In this document: positions 15,904 through 24,058 of the stretch, piece after piece
Numbering within the stretch: position 1 is the stretch's first letter
Layout: every line of letters begins with the position of its first letter
Source of the DNA: Streptosporangium album
Lineage (GTDB): Bacteria; Actinomycetota; Actinomycetes; Streptosporangiales; Streptosporangiaceae
Reading direction: 5' to 3'
Length of the DNA stretch: 64,000 bases
Assembly (NCBI RefSeq): GCF_014203795.1
Contig: NZ_JACHJU010000005.1
Span: 248,001-312,000, forward strand
Position numbers and translations under genes: made by a program
The notes under the pieces: generated by a model
Told to the model about the DNA's origin: nothing
What the model saw: the letters and a program-made list of their open reading frames with translations, nothing else
Database searches by the model: none

Positions 15904-16140
15904 TCACACCGCCTGGTCGCTGGTGGCCAAGTAGCAGTGGAGTGAGGTCCTGGGGGTGCCGGTCTTGGTGGCGATCTTGCCGAGGAAGGCGCCTCCCACC
16001 TTGAGGAGGCGAGAGTACTCGCTGGTCTGAGGTGTGGCAGCGGTCAGTGCATCGAGTTGGCGCTCTAGGGACTGACGAGTGGTCGAACCGCGGGCATACC
16101 CCAGGGTGACGCCGGCGCTGAGGTGGTGATCGGTTCCCAT
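15904..16140 (-). CDS. Small protein with a serine-resolvase-like start, probably a remnant
   Basis: The 78-residue frame begins LGYARGSTTRQSLERQLDAL, which resembles the catalytic-serine start of Tn3-type resolvases (YARxS followed by QxLxRQxDAL). The rest (YSRLLKVGGAFLGKIATKTG) does not follow the resolvase fold, and the conserved Arg pair and DNA-binding domain are missing. Either a resolvase start has been fused to another sequence or the likeness is partial convergence. It lies 4 bp upstream of the DUF6191 gene. Confidence 0.4.
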   Translation of the reverse strand: MGTDHHLSAGVTLGYARGSTTRQSLERQLDALTAATPQTSEYSRLLKVGGAFLGKIATKTGTPRTSLHCYLATSDQAV

Positions 16141-16619
16141 AATAGAACCGTACCGAGTTCATCGTTGTGACGCGCTTCTGGAACATGAATTGTGGAATGC
16201 CTTCCGGAACGGAGCATCCTGGGCGTCAGTGCCGAGTCTCGGACTCAAATCGGTCGTCCAGGGGCAGGGCTTCGACTACTGGCCCCAATCTCTAAAGGCG
16301 CTTCGGGTGCTTCGCATCGGCGCCGACTGCTCTGCTCTCTGACGTTGCTACTTCGGCGGCCAACCACGGTCGGGACCGCCCTGGTTTACGCCGTCCACCG
16401 TCGATCCCACGACAGGCGCCGTCTCTCGCCGTCGTCCTCGGCGGTATATACGTCGCCCAAGCCCTCGGCTGACCGGACACCCATGGCGCAGTCGCGCACA
16501 TCTCTCAGTCCCTGAGCACCTCACATCACGTGACAGTAACGATGTGATCTTGAGTGTGATCGGTGGCCGCTCCTATCCGTTGCACGGGTCGGATGACTTG
16601 TCGGTGAGAGGAGTAGGCG
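16141..16619. other. Intergenic, promoter side of two genes
   Basis: No gene is recognised in these 479 bp. It lies upstream of both the minus-strand pair at 15630-16140 and the plus-strand lipase, so it should hold divergent promoters. Small frames present have no coding character. Confidence 0.35.
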
Positions 16620-17060
16620 ATGCGCAGGCTTGTTTGGATGGCGATGGCGGTCTTGACCATGGTGGCCGCTTTGGTTCCGGGATCCCGACCGATCTCGGCG
16701 ACCGTCTTGGCTTCCCCTCCGGTCCAGCTCGTGGCAGCTGATTCGATGTTGTCGCTGCCGAGCCCGGCTGGCCAACATCAGGTGGGCACGGTGTCGCTCC
16801 ATCTGGTGGACAGCGCCCGGCGCGATCCCTGGGTCTCTTCGCATCCGTTGCGAGAGCTGATGGTGCAGTTGTGGTATCCGGCCGCACATACCGCGGGGTT
16901 TCCTCGAGCTCGCTACATTCCTGCGCTGGCCGGGCGGCTGTTGGACGCGCAGACGGCGCAAGCGCTGGGCACATCGGTGCCGGCCGGGACCTTGAGGAGC
17001 CCCCAGTCTTCCGGACACGGTGCCCAGTAGGGTGCTGACTGATCTGGAAGGAACGGGTAC

Positions 17061-17348
17061 GTGGCAGGAAAGAACTACGCCCAGGAGTTTAAGGACGAAG
17101 TCGTCAAAGCTGTCTTGGACGATCAGGTGACGATCGGGCAGGCCGCGAAGGATTTCGGGGTTTCACGGGAGACCGTACGGAACTGGGTGAGCAAGGAAAA
17201 GCGTCGCCGGTCGGGGAACACCGAGCAGGCGCGGGATGCCGCGGAGCGAGCGCGGGTCCGTGAGATGGAGCGTCGGATCGCCGAGCTCGAACAAGAGAAC
17301 GCCTTCCTAAAAAAATGTGCCGCCTTCTTCGCGAAAGAGCAGCGGTAA
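17061..17348 (+). CDS. IS3 family transposase OrfA
   Basis: A 95-residue DNA-binding subunit: helix-turn-helix (KDEVVKAVLDDQVTIGQAAK, FGVSRETVRNWVSKEKRR) and a C-terminal leucine-zipper coil (VREMERRIAELEQENAFLKK). The last part overlaps orfB by 34 bp at a run of seven A (17309-17316 area, CTAAAAAAATG), the usual programmed -1 slippage site that makes the OrfAB transposase. Confidence 0.92.
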   Translation: MAGKNYAQEFKDEVVKAVLDDQVTIGQAAKDFGVSRETVRNWVSKEKRRRSGNTEQARDAAERARVREMERRIAELEQENAFLKKCAAFFAKEQR

Positions 17349-18226
17349 GCGAGCGGTACACGCTCGTCCGTGCGGAGGAGGCCGACTTTCCCGTGGCCAT
17401 GATGTGCCGTCTTCTCCATGTGTCGACCTCGGGATACTACGAATGGAAGGATCGCCCGCCGTCGGTCACCGAACAACGCCGACGCGAGCTCGCGGAAAGA
17501 ATTCAGGAAATCTTCGACGAATCGGGCCGTACCTACGGCTACCGGCGGGTGCACGCTGAGCTGCTGCGCTCGGGCCAGGTGGTCGACGACGAGCTGGTGC
17601 GCCGGCTCATGCGGCAGATGGGGCTGGTTCCGGTGCAGGTCAAGCGGCGTCGTGGGCTCACCGTGGCCGACGCGCAGGCCGATCCGATCGCTGACCTGGT
17701 CGGGCGGGACTTCACCGCGTCGGCGCCCGGCGCCAAGATGGTCGGCGACATCACACAGATCGACACCGGCGAGGGGCCGCTGTTCTTGGCCACGGTCGTC
17801 GATTGTTTCTCCAAGTCGGTTATCGGGTGGTCGATCGATATGCGCTATCCGGCGAGTTTGGTGTGCGCGGCGATCGAGATGGCCGCGCAGCGCATTCCTC
17901 TTCCGGTGGATGCGATATTCCATTCTGACAGGGGAAGCCATTACACCTCGGCTGAGTTCGGGCAGGTACTCGAAAGGCGCGGGATTCGGAGGTCGGTGGG
18001 GAGAACCGGGATATGTTTCGACAACGCGATGGCTGAATCGTTCTTTGGAAAGCTGAAGACCGAGCTGGTGCACCATCGGTCGTTCGCCACCCGCGCGGAA
18101 GCGCGTCGTGCCGTCATTCGGTACATCGAGGGCTTCTACAACTCCAGGAGGCTGCACTCCGCGTTGGGATACAGACCTCCCGTCGAAGTGCTCGATGAAT
18201 GGCTGACGAATAGCACGGCGGCGTGA
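17315..18226 (+). CDS. IS3 family transposase OrfB (integrase core)
   Basis: A 303-residue catalytic subunit with the rve/IS3 core. The HTH_21 region is VTEQRRRELAERIQEIFDES and YGYRRVHAELLR. DDE residues lie in MVGDITQIDTGEGP, FHSDRGSHYTSAEF and DNAMAESFFGKLKTE; the C-terminus has FYNSRRLHSALGYRPP. Translation is probably mainly as an OrfAB fusion through the A7 slip site; an internal ATG at 17315 could give OrfB alone. Confidence 0.92.
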   Translation: MCRLLRERAAVSERYTLVRAEEADFPVAMMCRLLHVSTSGYYEWKDRPPSVTEQRRRELAERIQEIFDESGRTYGYRRVHAELLRSGQVVDDELVRRLMRQMGLVPVQVKRRRGLTVADAQADPIADLVGRDFTASAPGAKMVGDITQIDTGEGPLFLATVVDCFSKSVIGWSIDMRYPASLVCAAIEMAAQRIPLPVDAIFHSDRGSHYTSAEFGQVLERRGIRRSVGRTGICFDNAMAESFFGKLKTELVHHRSFATRAEARRAVIRYIEGFYNSRRLHSALGYRPPVEVLDEWLTNSTAA

Positions 18227-18385
18227 TATGATTCATTTACTCCGGTGTCCGGAAAATGCGGGGCTCGTCACCTTTCATGAGCTGCGGACGCATTCCTATC
18301 AAGGCGCGCCGGTTGCTCGCCCGGGCAAGGCAGGCTGGCCGATCATCGTGTTCTCTCCAGGTGATGGGATGAATCGTTCGTCACT

Positions 18386-19387
18386 GAGTCATTGTCAGCA
18401 ACCGGCGTTCACGCTGGGTGACAGCTGCTTGTGAGCTTGCTCCCGGTGGAAGAGGACGAGCGCCGCGGCGACGATACCGCCGATCTTCCAAGGGCACTTG
18501 CTGACGTTCCGCAGTGCCTTGAACCGCATCTTGAGCTGGGCGTTCGCTCGTTCGGCGAGGGCTCGGAGCGCACCGTGGACCTTGTTGTACTGGATCTGAT
18601 CGTCGGTGAGTGTGCCACCCCGAGACCTCTTGTACGGCAGGCGAAACCCCATACCCGCATCGACGTAGCCGAGGTCGGCCAACGTGATCAGCCCGTCCTC
18701 GGCGGCCTTGGCCAGCGGGTCGAGGAGGCCGTGCAGGCGGGCACAGGTGAGATCGTGTTCACGGCCGGGCCGTACCTCAGAAGTCCACAGCGGGTCGCCG
18801 CCGGGGCTGGACAGGACCTGAATGTTGCCGCCGTGCTGCTTGTGTTTTCCACTCCACCACAGGTCGGCGCCGTTCGGGCCCAGGGCGCGGCAGCGGTCGG
18901 TTTCGATCAGCGTGCCATCCAGATGCAGGTGGGTGTAGCCGGCGGCCTTCGCCGCCGTGAGCGCCTCCTGTAGCGTCGGCGCCTGGGCCTTCAATACGGT
19001 GACCCCTTCTTCGACGTACCGATCGCAGGTCGCGTGCGAGATGGCGTTATCGGCGGCCGGCCGGGCGATCCGAGCGCCGTCCACCAGCCAGCGGATGATC
19101 AGAACGGCCTGCTTGAACTCGCCCAGCGCCCGAGTGCCCGCGCGGGTGCGGCGCCGTACCCGCTCGGCGCGCAACAGCCCGGCCAGAAACAGCACAACCT
19201 CGCGCGGCATGTCCAACTCGGCTGTGTAGGTGATACTGGAGGTCACGTGAAGCCCTTGTGTGCGGTGCGGTGGATCCTTCGACAAGACCCACCCCTACCA
19301 GGGGCTTCACGCTTTTCTCTACTTGATCACTCCCACGCCCGCCGTGATCGGCTACACACGGTCATCGACCGTTGCTGACAACGTCTC
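18386..19387 (-). mobile_element. IS5-family (ISL2-like) insertion sequence
   Basis: A 1002-bp element with inverted repeats GAGTCATTGTCAGCAACCGG (from 18386) and GAGACGTTGTCAGCAACGGT (read inward from 19387). It is flanked by a 3-bp duplication ACT (18383-18385 and 19388-19390), fitting the ANT target of the ISL2 subgroup. It splits the lipase gene, and its removal restores the frame. Confidence 0.9.
18395..19246 (-). CDS. IS5-family transposase (DDE_Tnp_4-like)
   Basis: About 283 residues from the GTG at 19246 (VTSSITYTAELDMPREVVLF). Motifs are ATCDRYVEEGVTVL, THLHLDGTLIETDR (first Asp), DLWWSGKHKQHGGNIQVL, ITLADLGYVDAGM (second Asp) and ALRALAERANAQLKMRFKAL (Glu). A longer start at 19285 is possible. 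The region before the start holds an inverted repeat, GTGAAGCCC at 19243 against GGGCTTCAC at 19303, which could hide the ribosome site or act as an operator. Confidence 0.88.
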   Translation of the reverse strand: MTSSITYTAELDMPREVVLFLAGLLRAERVRRRTRAGTRALGEFKQAVLIIRWLVDGARIARPAADNAISHATCDRYVEEGVTVLKAQAPTLQEALTAAKAAGYTHLHLDGTLIETDRCRALGPNGADLWWSGKHKQHGGNIQVLSSPGGDPLWTSEVRPGREHDLTCARLHGLLDPLAKAAEDGLITLADLGYVDAGMGFRLPYKRSRGGTLTDDQIQYNKVHGALRALAERANAQLKMRFKALRNVSKCPWKIGGIVAAALVLFHREQAHKQLSPSVNAGC

Positions 19388-20211
19388 ACTGACGAGCCTC
19401 GCGGAGGATCTGGCCAGTCATGGATTCGTCGTGGCGGGCATCGACCACACCCACGATTCGGGGCAGGTCGAGTTCCCCGGGGGCAGGGTCGAAGTCGCCC
19501 AGTCCATCCCGCCTGACAGCGCGGACCAGGAGACTCTGGTACGCACCGCTGACGCCAGATTCGTGCTCGACCAAATCGCCCGGCTGAACACCGGTAACAA
19601 TCCCGATGTCGATCACCAGCGTCTGCCCGCCTTCCGTCACACCCTCAACCTGGCCCGGGTAGGGATGTTCGGCCACTCCCACGGTGCTGAGGCCACCGCC
19701 GAGACCATGCTGCAAGACCACCGCATCACCGCGGGAGCAGGATTGGACGGAGGCGTCAGCGACCGTGTCGCCACCGCCGGGCTGAACACCCCCTTCATGG
19801 TCATCAGCGGCAACTCCTCGGCGGGCCATCCCATGACCGAAGAGAACCTGACCACCCTGTGGCCGCATCTGACCGGCTGGAGCCGCTGGCTCAGGCTTCG
19901 CGGTACCGGCCACCTAGCCTTCACCGACTTCGAAACCTTCGCCCCCCAACTCAACACCCCACCGGCCACACGACAAGCGCTGTTCGGGACGCTCGCCCCG
20001 GAACGCGCCGTCACCATCGAGCGAAAATACCTCCTCGCGTTCTTCATCGAACAGCTCGACCATCACCATCAGCGGCTCCTGGACAGGCCCTCCGGGCGCT
20101 ACCCCGAGATGATTTTCGAACGTTGATGATCGGGGACGTTCCCAGCTCACGCTCACTTCAAGGCCAGCTCCGCGACCTCCGCGACCGGGTCACGAGAAGA
20201 CCGCCGCCGGC

Positions 20212-21794
20212 CCACGGCCCCGGCATGTTGAGGATTTGATCGGGTTTGATTCTTTGCGTGTGACCGGTGCCGACCTTCGCGGCCGGTAATCTCTGCCCCA
20301 ATCCGGGCATGAGAGGGGGCACGACTCCCCAAGATCGGGGTTCTCACACCAACCGATCTCCAGGGGGAATCGTGCCCGCTGCCGCCCTATCATCGCCGAC
20401 CAGCCCCGCCCGAGGTGCCGGCTTGGGTCATGACGTGCCATCCGGTCGTGGTGGTGAGGGCGGGCTGAGGGCGCGATTCCGGGTTATCTGTGACAAACGG
20501 GCCGTCTACAACACGCTGCATTCCCTGGAGTCGATTTTGGCGGTGGCCGCGTTCGGTACGGCGACGGTGGGAGGGGACACGGTGACCGCGATCAGCCACT
20601 GGGCCGATGATGCCCCGCAGGAGATCTTGGCCGGGCTGGGGTGCAGGCGCGATCCGTTCACCGGTCGGCACTATCCGCCCAGCGAACGCACCCTGCGCCG
20701 GGTCCTGGCCCAGACCGACGGGGACGAGCTGGACCGGCAGACCTGCTCCTACCTGGCCGGCGGCCACGACGTCCGCGATCTGTCGGCACCGGGCCACGGG
20801 GAACGGGCCGGAGAGCGGGACGGGGGCGATGGCCGGGAAATTCCCGCCGAGCTCCGCGTCGGTCAGGGCTGTGAGCGTGAGGGGCGCCGGGCCGCTCAGC
20901 GGACGCGGGAGCGTCCTCGGCCTGCGGGGATGCTGGAGGCAGGCGCGGCTGACGGCAAGACCGTGCGCGGCGCGGGCCATGGGCAGGCGAGCGCACCGCA
21001 ACTGCTGTCGTTGCTGCATCACCGCCGTGGCGTGGTGCTGGGTCAGCGGCAGATCGCCGACAAAACCAACGAGGTGCCCGAGCTCGCGCCCCTGCTGGCC
21101 GACGCCTTGTGCGGCAGCGACGTGGCCGTTATCACCGCGGATGCGTTGCACACCGCCCGCGAAAGCGCCCGGCAGATCAGCGAGGACTTCGGCTGCTACT
21201 ACGTGCTTGTCCTCAAGGAGAACCAGCCCAGTCTCCTGGCCGCGGCCCAGGCCCGGCTCGCCCCTGGAACGGATGCAGACCACGAGCGGGCCGGCACCGG
21301 GCACACCGAGGCCGACCGAGGCCACGGCCGCATCGAAAGCCGCACCATCCGCACCGCGCTCGCCATCGGTCTGGACTTCCCGCACGCCGCACAGCTCTTC
21401 CGGATCGTGCGACACGTCGCCGACCTGGACGGCCACGGCACCAGCAAAGAGGTGGCCTACGGGATCACCAACGCGCCCCCGGACGTGGCCGGTCCCGCGC
21501 ATCTGAGCACCTACGTTCGCCAGCACTGGAGCGTGGAAAATTCCGAGCACTACGTCCGAGATCGCACCTTCCACGAGGACGACTGCCAGGCCAGAACCGG
21601 ACAGCTGCCTCACGTCCTGGCCACCCTACGCAACCTGGTCATCAGTACGTTTCGTCAACGCGGTCATGTCAACATCGCGCACGCCCGCAGGCATTACACC
21701 CACGTCCCACAACGACTCCTCACGCTGTTCACCCTGTGAACGCGGTATCAATCGGACCAGCCACACTCAAATCCTCAACATGCCGGGGCCGTGG
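20212..21794 (+). mobile_element. ISAs1-family insertion sequence, apparently intact
   Basis: A 1583-bp element bounded by a 28-bp perfect inverted repeat (CCACGGCCCCGGCATGTTGA then GGATTTGA) and by an 8-bp duplication CCGCCGGC (20204-20211 and 21795-21802). It contains a single transposase gene. The target is intergenic, 85 bp past the lipase stop. Confidence 0.9.
20372..21739 (+). CDS. ISAs1 family transposase
   Basis: About 455 residues from the GTG at 20372; a longer frame from 20267 covers the element's left end and is less likely. Landmarks: VYNTLHSLESILAVAAFGTA, RTLRRVLAQTDGDELD, AADGKTVRGAG (first Asp), VAVITADALHTARESARQIS (second Asp), YYVLVLKENQPSLL and the Glu-bearing RQHWSVENSEHYVRDRTFHE. 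A hydrophilic stretch around residues 130-190, rich in Gly and Arg, is longer than in most family members. Confidence 0.9.
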   Translation: MPAAALSSPTSPARGAGLGHDVPSGRGGEGGLRARFRVICDKRAVYNTLHSLESILAVAAFGTATVGGDTVTAISHWADDAPQEILAGLGCRRDPFTGRHYPPSERTLRRVLAQTDGDELDRQTCSYLAGGHDVRDLSAPGHGERAGERDGGDGREIPAELRVGQGCEREGRRAAQRTRERPRPAGMLEAGAADGKTVRGAGHGQASAPQLLSLLHHRRGVVLGQRQIADKTNEVPELAPLLADALCGSDVAVITADALHTARESARQISEDFGCYYVLVLKENQPSLLAAAQARLAPGTDADHERAGTGHTEADRGHGRIESRTIRTALAIGLDFPHAAQLFRIVRHVADLDGHGTSKEVAYGITNAPPDVAGPAHLSTYVRQHWSVENSEHYVRDRTFHEDDCQARTGQLPHVLATLRNLVISTFRQRGHVNIAHARRHYTHVPQRLLTLFTL

Positions 21795-21830
21795 CCGCCG
21801 GCCAGCATTTAGTAGCGCCTCGTAGTCATT

Positions 21831-21876
21831 GCCGGGGGGTATCACTCCTTACACACTTGGAGAGACACCCCCCGGC
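21831..21876. terminator. Strong hairpin, likely bidirectional terminator
   Basis: GCCGGGGGGT at 21831 pairs with ACCCCCCGGC ending at 21876, extended inward by CTCC/GGAG. It lies 29 bp past the stop of the minus-strand membrane protein gene and after the ISAs1 element, as expected of a terminator for that gene. Confidence 0.6.
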
Positions 21877-21905
21877 GAGCGAGGCCGATGCTCAGGGCAG
21901 GTCAG

Positions 21906-22139
21906 TCACGGTTCACGTCGTCGCCGCAGGACACCCGCCACTCCGAGTCCAGCAATCAAGGTGACCACGCCGGTGGCGAACCAGCCGAGTGACCCACCGG
22001 TGATGGGTTGACATTCCGCGACGCACAGGATGGGCCCTAGCCGTACCAGGTCGGCCCCCTGAAGGATCCACAACAGTCCCGGCAGGATCAGGAGCATTCC
22101 CGCGACCACCCTCGCGGTCTTGCGCCATGTCACGGCCAC
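21906..22139 (-). CDS. Small two-helix membrane protein
   Basis: A 77-residue protein with two clear membrane helices (VVAGMLLILPGLLWILQGAD and WFATGVVTLIAGLGVAGVL) and a basic C-terminus (RRRREP), indicating both termini in the cytoplasm. Two cysteines (CVAEC) lie in the loop between the helices, outside the membrane. GTG start at 22139. Function unknown. The upstream frame on the same strand ends inside it. Confidence 0.65.
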   Translation of the reverse strand: MAVTWRKTARVVAGMLLILPGLLWILQGADLVRLGPILCVAECQPITGGSLGWFATGVVTLIAGLGVAGVLRRRREP

Positions 22140-22315
22140 ACCACCCAGTGCTCGGTGCGAGCCCGGGCGTTGGCCAGGGGCCCCGTAGCCGGCGCCGCAC
22201 CTGGAGGGCGACGGGCGGCGGCCGAACCCCGGTCTAGGTCGTCAAGGTCGGGGTGGGAGATGGCGATGGTGAAGTCCTGGACGGGTACCACGTCGGACGG
22301 GTTGTGCTTGGTCAT
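22130..22315 (-). pseudogene. Epoxide-hydrolase N-terminal fragment
   Basis: The frame starts MTKHNPSDVVPVQDFTIAIS and continues HPDLDDLDRGSAAARRPP, which resembles the N-terminal (EHN) domain of bacterial epoxide hydrolases (xxFxIxVPDxxLDDLRRRLAxTRWP). The rest of that domain and the whole hydrolase fold are missing, and the frame then runs into the next gene. It is read divergently from the MarR gene, so it is probably the fossil of its original target. Confidence 0.45.
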
Positions 22316-22351
22316 GGCGCTCCGTTCGGCTACAATAAAAGTATTCAAGGA

Positions 22352-22363
22352 ACCTTATAAGGT
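22352..22363. promoter_or_regulatory. Palindrome, candidate MarR operator
   Basis: ACCTTATAAGGT is a perfect 12-bp palindrome ending 11 bp before the MarR start codon, in an AT-rich stretch that is rare in this DNA. Binding here would block both the MarR gene and the divergent gene, the usual autoregulation scheme. Confidence 0.55.
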
Positions 22364-22374
22364 GAGGTTATAAA

Positions 22375-22854
22375 GTGCCCGAAGAACCTGCAAGTGGGGT
22401 GCCGTACCTGCCACAGCTCATCAGCCAGGCGTTGAACCTGGTCATGGACGACCTGCTCCACCACCTCGTCGAGACCGGTCATGGGGACCTGCGCCCCACC
22501 CACTGCCTCAACGTCTTCCGGTTCATGGACTGCGACGGCACCCGGCCCAGCGAGCTGGCCCGTCGAGCCGGGATGACCCCTCAGGCGATGAGCGAACTCG
22601 TGGGTTACCTGGAACGATGCGACTACGTCCGACGTGTCCCCGATCCCTCGGACGGCCGCGGCCGCATCGTCGTCTACGCCGACCGTGGGACCCACGCCGC
22701 TGAGGTCGCCACCACCTTCTTCGCCGACATGGATGTCCGCTGGGGCGACATTGTCGGACGCGACCGGCTCCAGGACGTCAAGTCCGCCCTCGCCGACATC
22801 CTCGGCGCCTCCTCACCTCACGGCGCCGACACACCCAAGGCCTCAGTGCTATGA
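22375..22854 (+). CDS. MarR family transcriptional regulator
   Basis: A 159-residue winged-helix protein. Dimerisation helix at the start (YLPQLISQALNLVMDDLLHH), recognition helices in RPSELARRAGMTPQAMSELV and the wing in DYVRRVPDPSDGRGRIVVYA. GTG start directly after the palindrome at 22352. It overlaps the methyltransferase gene by ATGA, so both are expressed together and the regulator probably controls the pair and possibly the decayed divergent gene. Confidence 0.9.
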   Translation: MPEEPASGVPYLPQLISQALNLVMDDLLHHLVETGHGDLRPTHCLNVFRFMDCDGTRPSELARRAGMTPQAMSELVGYLERCDYVRRVPDPSDGRGRIVVYADRGTHAAEVATTFFADMDVRWGDIVGRDRLQDVKSALADILGASSPHGADTPKASVL

Positions 22855-23471
22855 CTCGGTCCACCGGGACACTTGTCCGCTACTGGGACCGGCAAGCACC
22901 CACCTATGACACGAGAATGGCTGCGGTCGAACGCCGGTTCTTCGCCGACAGCCGACGCTGGGTCTGCGGCCGGGCCCGCGGCGCCACCCTGGAGATCGCC
23001 ATCGGCACCGGGGCCAACCTCTCCCACTATCCCGACGAGGTCGACCTGACCGGGATCGACTGGAGCCCTGCCATGCTCCTCGTCGCACGCGGCCAGGGGG
23101 ACCGGATCCACCGGCGCGTCACGCTCCACCAGGCCGACGCCACCGCCCTGCCGTTCCCTTCGGAGACGTTCGACACTGTCGTCAGCACCTTCGCCCTGTG
23201 CTGCATTCCCGACGAACGTGCCGCCCTCATCGAGGCGCTCCGCGTGCTGCGGCCCGGAGGGCGTCTGCTGCTCACCGACCATGTCGCCGCCTCCTTCTGG
23301 CCGCTTCGTGTACTCCAGCACGCGGTGGACCTGGTCAGCGTCCCCCTGCAGGGCGAGCACTACACCCGCCGACCCGTCACCAAGCTGCGTGGACTCGGGG
23401 TCACCATCGAGGAGAACGAGCGGCTGACCATGGGCGCGATCGAACGCGTCCATGCCCGAAAGCATCACTGA
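22851..23471 (+). CDS. SAM-dependent methyltransferase (class I)
   Basis: A 206-residue cytoplasmic methyltransferase of the UbiE/Methyltransf_11 group. The SAM-binding motif I is LEIAIGTGANLSHYP, with acidic motif II in DLTGIDWSPAML, VTLHQADATALPFP for motif III and DTVVSTFALCCIPDERAALI then RVLRPGGRLLLTDHV for post motifs. The start Tyr-Trp-Asp-Arg-Gln-Ala-Pro-Thr-Tyr-Asp is typical. The methyl acceptor cannot be told. Coupled by 4 bp to the MarR gene, so detoxification of a small molecule is plausible. Confidence 0.9.
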   Translation: MTRSTGTLVRYWDRQAPTYDTRMAAVERRFFADSRRWVCGRARGATLEIAIGTGANLSHYPDEVDLTGIDWSPAMLLVARGQGDRIHRRVTLHQADATALPFPSETFDTVVSTFALCCIPDERAALIEALRVLRPGGRLLLTDHVAASFWPLRVLQHAVDLVSVPLQGEHYTRRPVTKLRGLGVTIEENERLTMGAIERVHARKHH

Positions 23472-23592
23472 CCCGAGCGGACCCGCGGCCTCATGGACAC
23501 GACAAGGACCGCGCAGACCGACAGCCGGCCACACCCCCGATGTGTAGAAGGCGCCGGCAACAAGATAATCGGGTGTTGCATAACCCGATCCC

Positions 23593-23706
23593 CTAACGGG
23601 ATACCAGCGCGGTCACCGGCGTGAAAGGGCCGAACCTCGCGACCAGGGCGCGCAGCGCCGTGGCGTAGGACCGGGCGGTGTTGGGGTTGACCTGGAAGCT
23701 GATCAT
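23593..23706 (-). pseudogene. Tyrosine recombinase N-terminal fragment
   Basis: A 37-codon frame (FQVNPNTARSYATALRALVA, then RFGPFTPVTALVSR) matches the SAM-like N-terminal DNA-binding domain of phage-type integrases. The catalytic domain is absent. It shows that an integrase gene once lay here, next to the small hypothetical gene at 23727. Confidence 0.5.
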
Positions 23707-23726
23707 GTGCCGGGCTGGCTCAGCGG

Positions 23727-24035
23727 TCAGGCGTTCGTGACGTAGATGTCACAGACGAGGTCGAGGGCCTCTTGCGGGCTGCCGGTGAACCAGATCTGCT
23801 CCTCATGGCCGTCCTTGCCGGCCGAATAGATGGCAAGGCCCCAGCGGTGGGCTGAGCCTCCGTAGCGCAGCCGCATCAGCGGCTGCATCTCACCGTCGGC
23901 CAACTCCCCCTCGACGTAGCCGAAGGACGCGCGGTAGCGCACATGGACAGCGGCCAGCTGAGGCCAGGCGTCCTTGGCGTGCGCACGAAGCCGCTGCGCC
24001 AGGGAGGTCTTGGTCGACTCGGGGATCGCGGGCAT
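23727..24035 (-). CDS. Hypothetical protein (102 aa)
   Basis: A soluble 102-residue protein (MPAIPESTKTSLAQRLRAHA, VRYRASFGYVEGELADGEMQ, RLRYGGSAHRWGLAIYSA, IWFTGSPQEALDLVCDIYV). It has an even alpha/beta pattern and no membrane segment. I recall similar short proteins next to actinomycete integrases but know no function. The ATG at 24035 fits the beginning of protein-like sequence; the open frame extends far upstream antisense to the IS630 remnant. Confidence 0.6.
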   Translation of the reverse strand: MPAIPESTKTSLAQRLRAHAKDAWPQLAAVHVRYRASFGYVEGELADGEMQPLMRLRYGGSAHRWGLAIYSAGKDGHEEQIWFTGSPQEALDLVCDIYVTNA

Positions 24036-24058
24036 GAGGCACATCATGCCCCTCCGGC

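Larger units (their letters stand above)
16993..18270 (+). mobile_element. IS3-family insertion sequence
   Basis: A 1278-bp element with 26-bp inverted repeats starting TGAGGAGCCCCCAGTCTTCC on the left and TGACGAGCCCCGCATTTTCC on the right (both then GGACAC), flanked by a 3-bp duplication CCT (16990-16992 and 18271-18273). It carries overlapping orfA and orfB. Both reading frames are complete, so it may be active. Confidence 0.92.
16620..20126 (+). pseudogene. Secreted PAF-acetylhydrolase/dienelactone-type lipase, split by two insertion sequences
   Basis: Three segments, 16620-16992, 18274-18385 and 19391-20126, join in one frame to exactly 407 codons after removal of the IS3 element and the IS5-type element with one copy of each target duplication. 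The protein starts with a signal peptide (RRLVWMAMAVLTMVAALVPG), then VGTVSLHLVDSARRDPW and ELMVQLWYPA, then WPIIVFSPGDGMNRSSL and LAEDLASHGFVVAGIDHTHD. The alpha/beta-hydrolase nucleophile elbow is GMFGHSHGA; the acid is in the PFMVISGNSS region and the His in RGTGHLAFTDF. The order and motifs fit actinomycete lipases of the PAF-acetylhydrolase group. The gene is inactive as it stands. Confidence 0.88.

Noticed and set aside
13956..16004. A 682-codon plus-strand open frame opposite the IS66 transposase
   Set aside because: Antisense shadow of tnpC and neighbouring genes; no recognisable domain.
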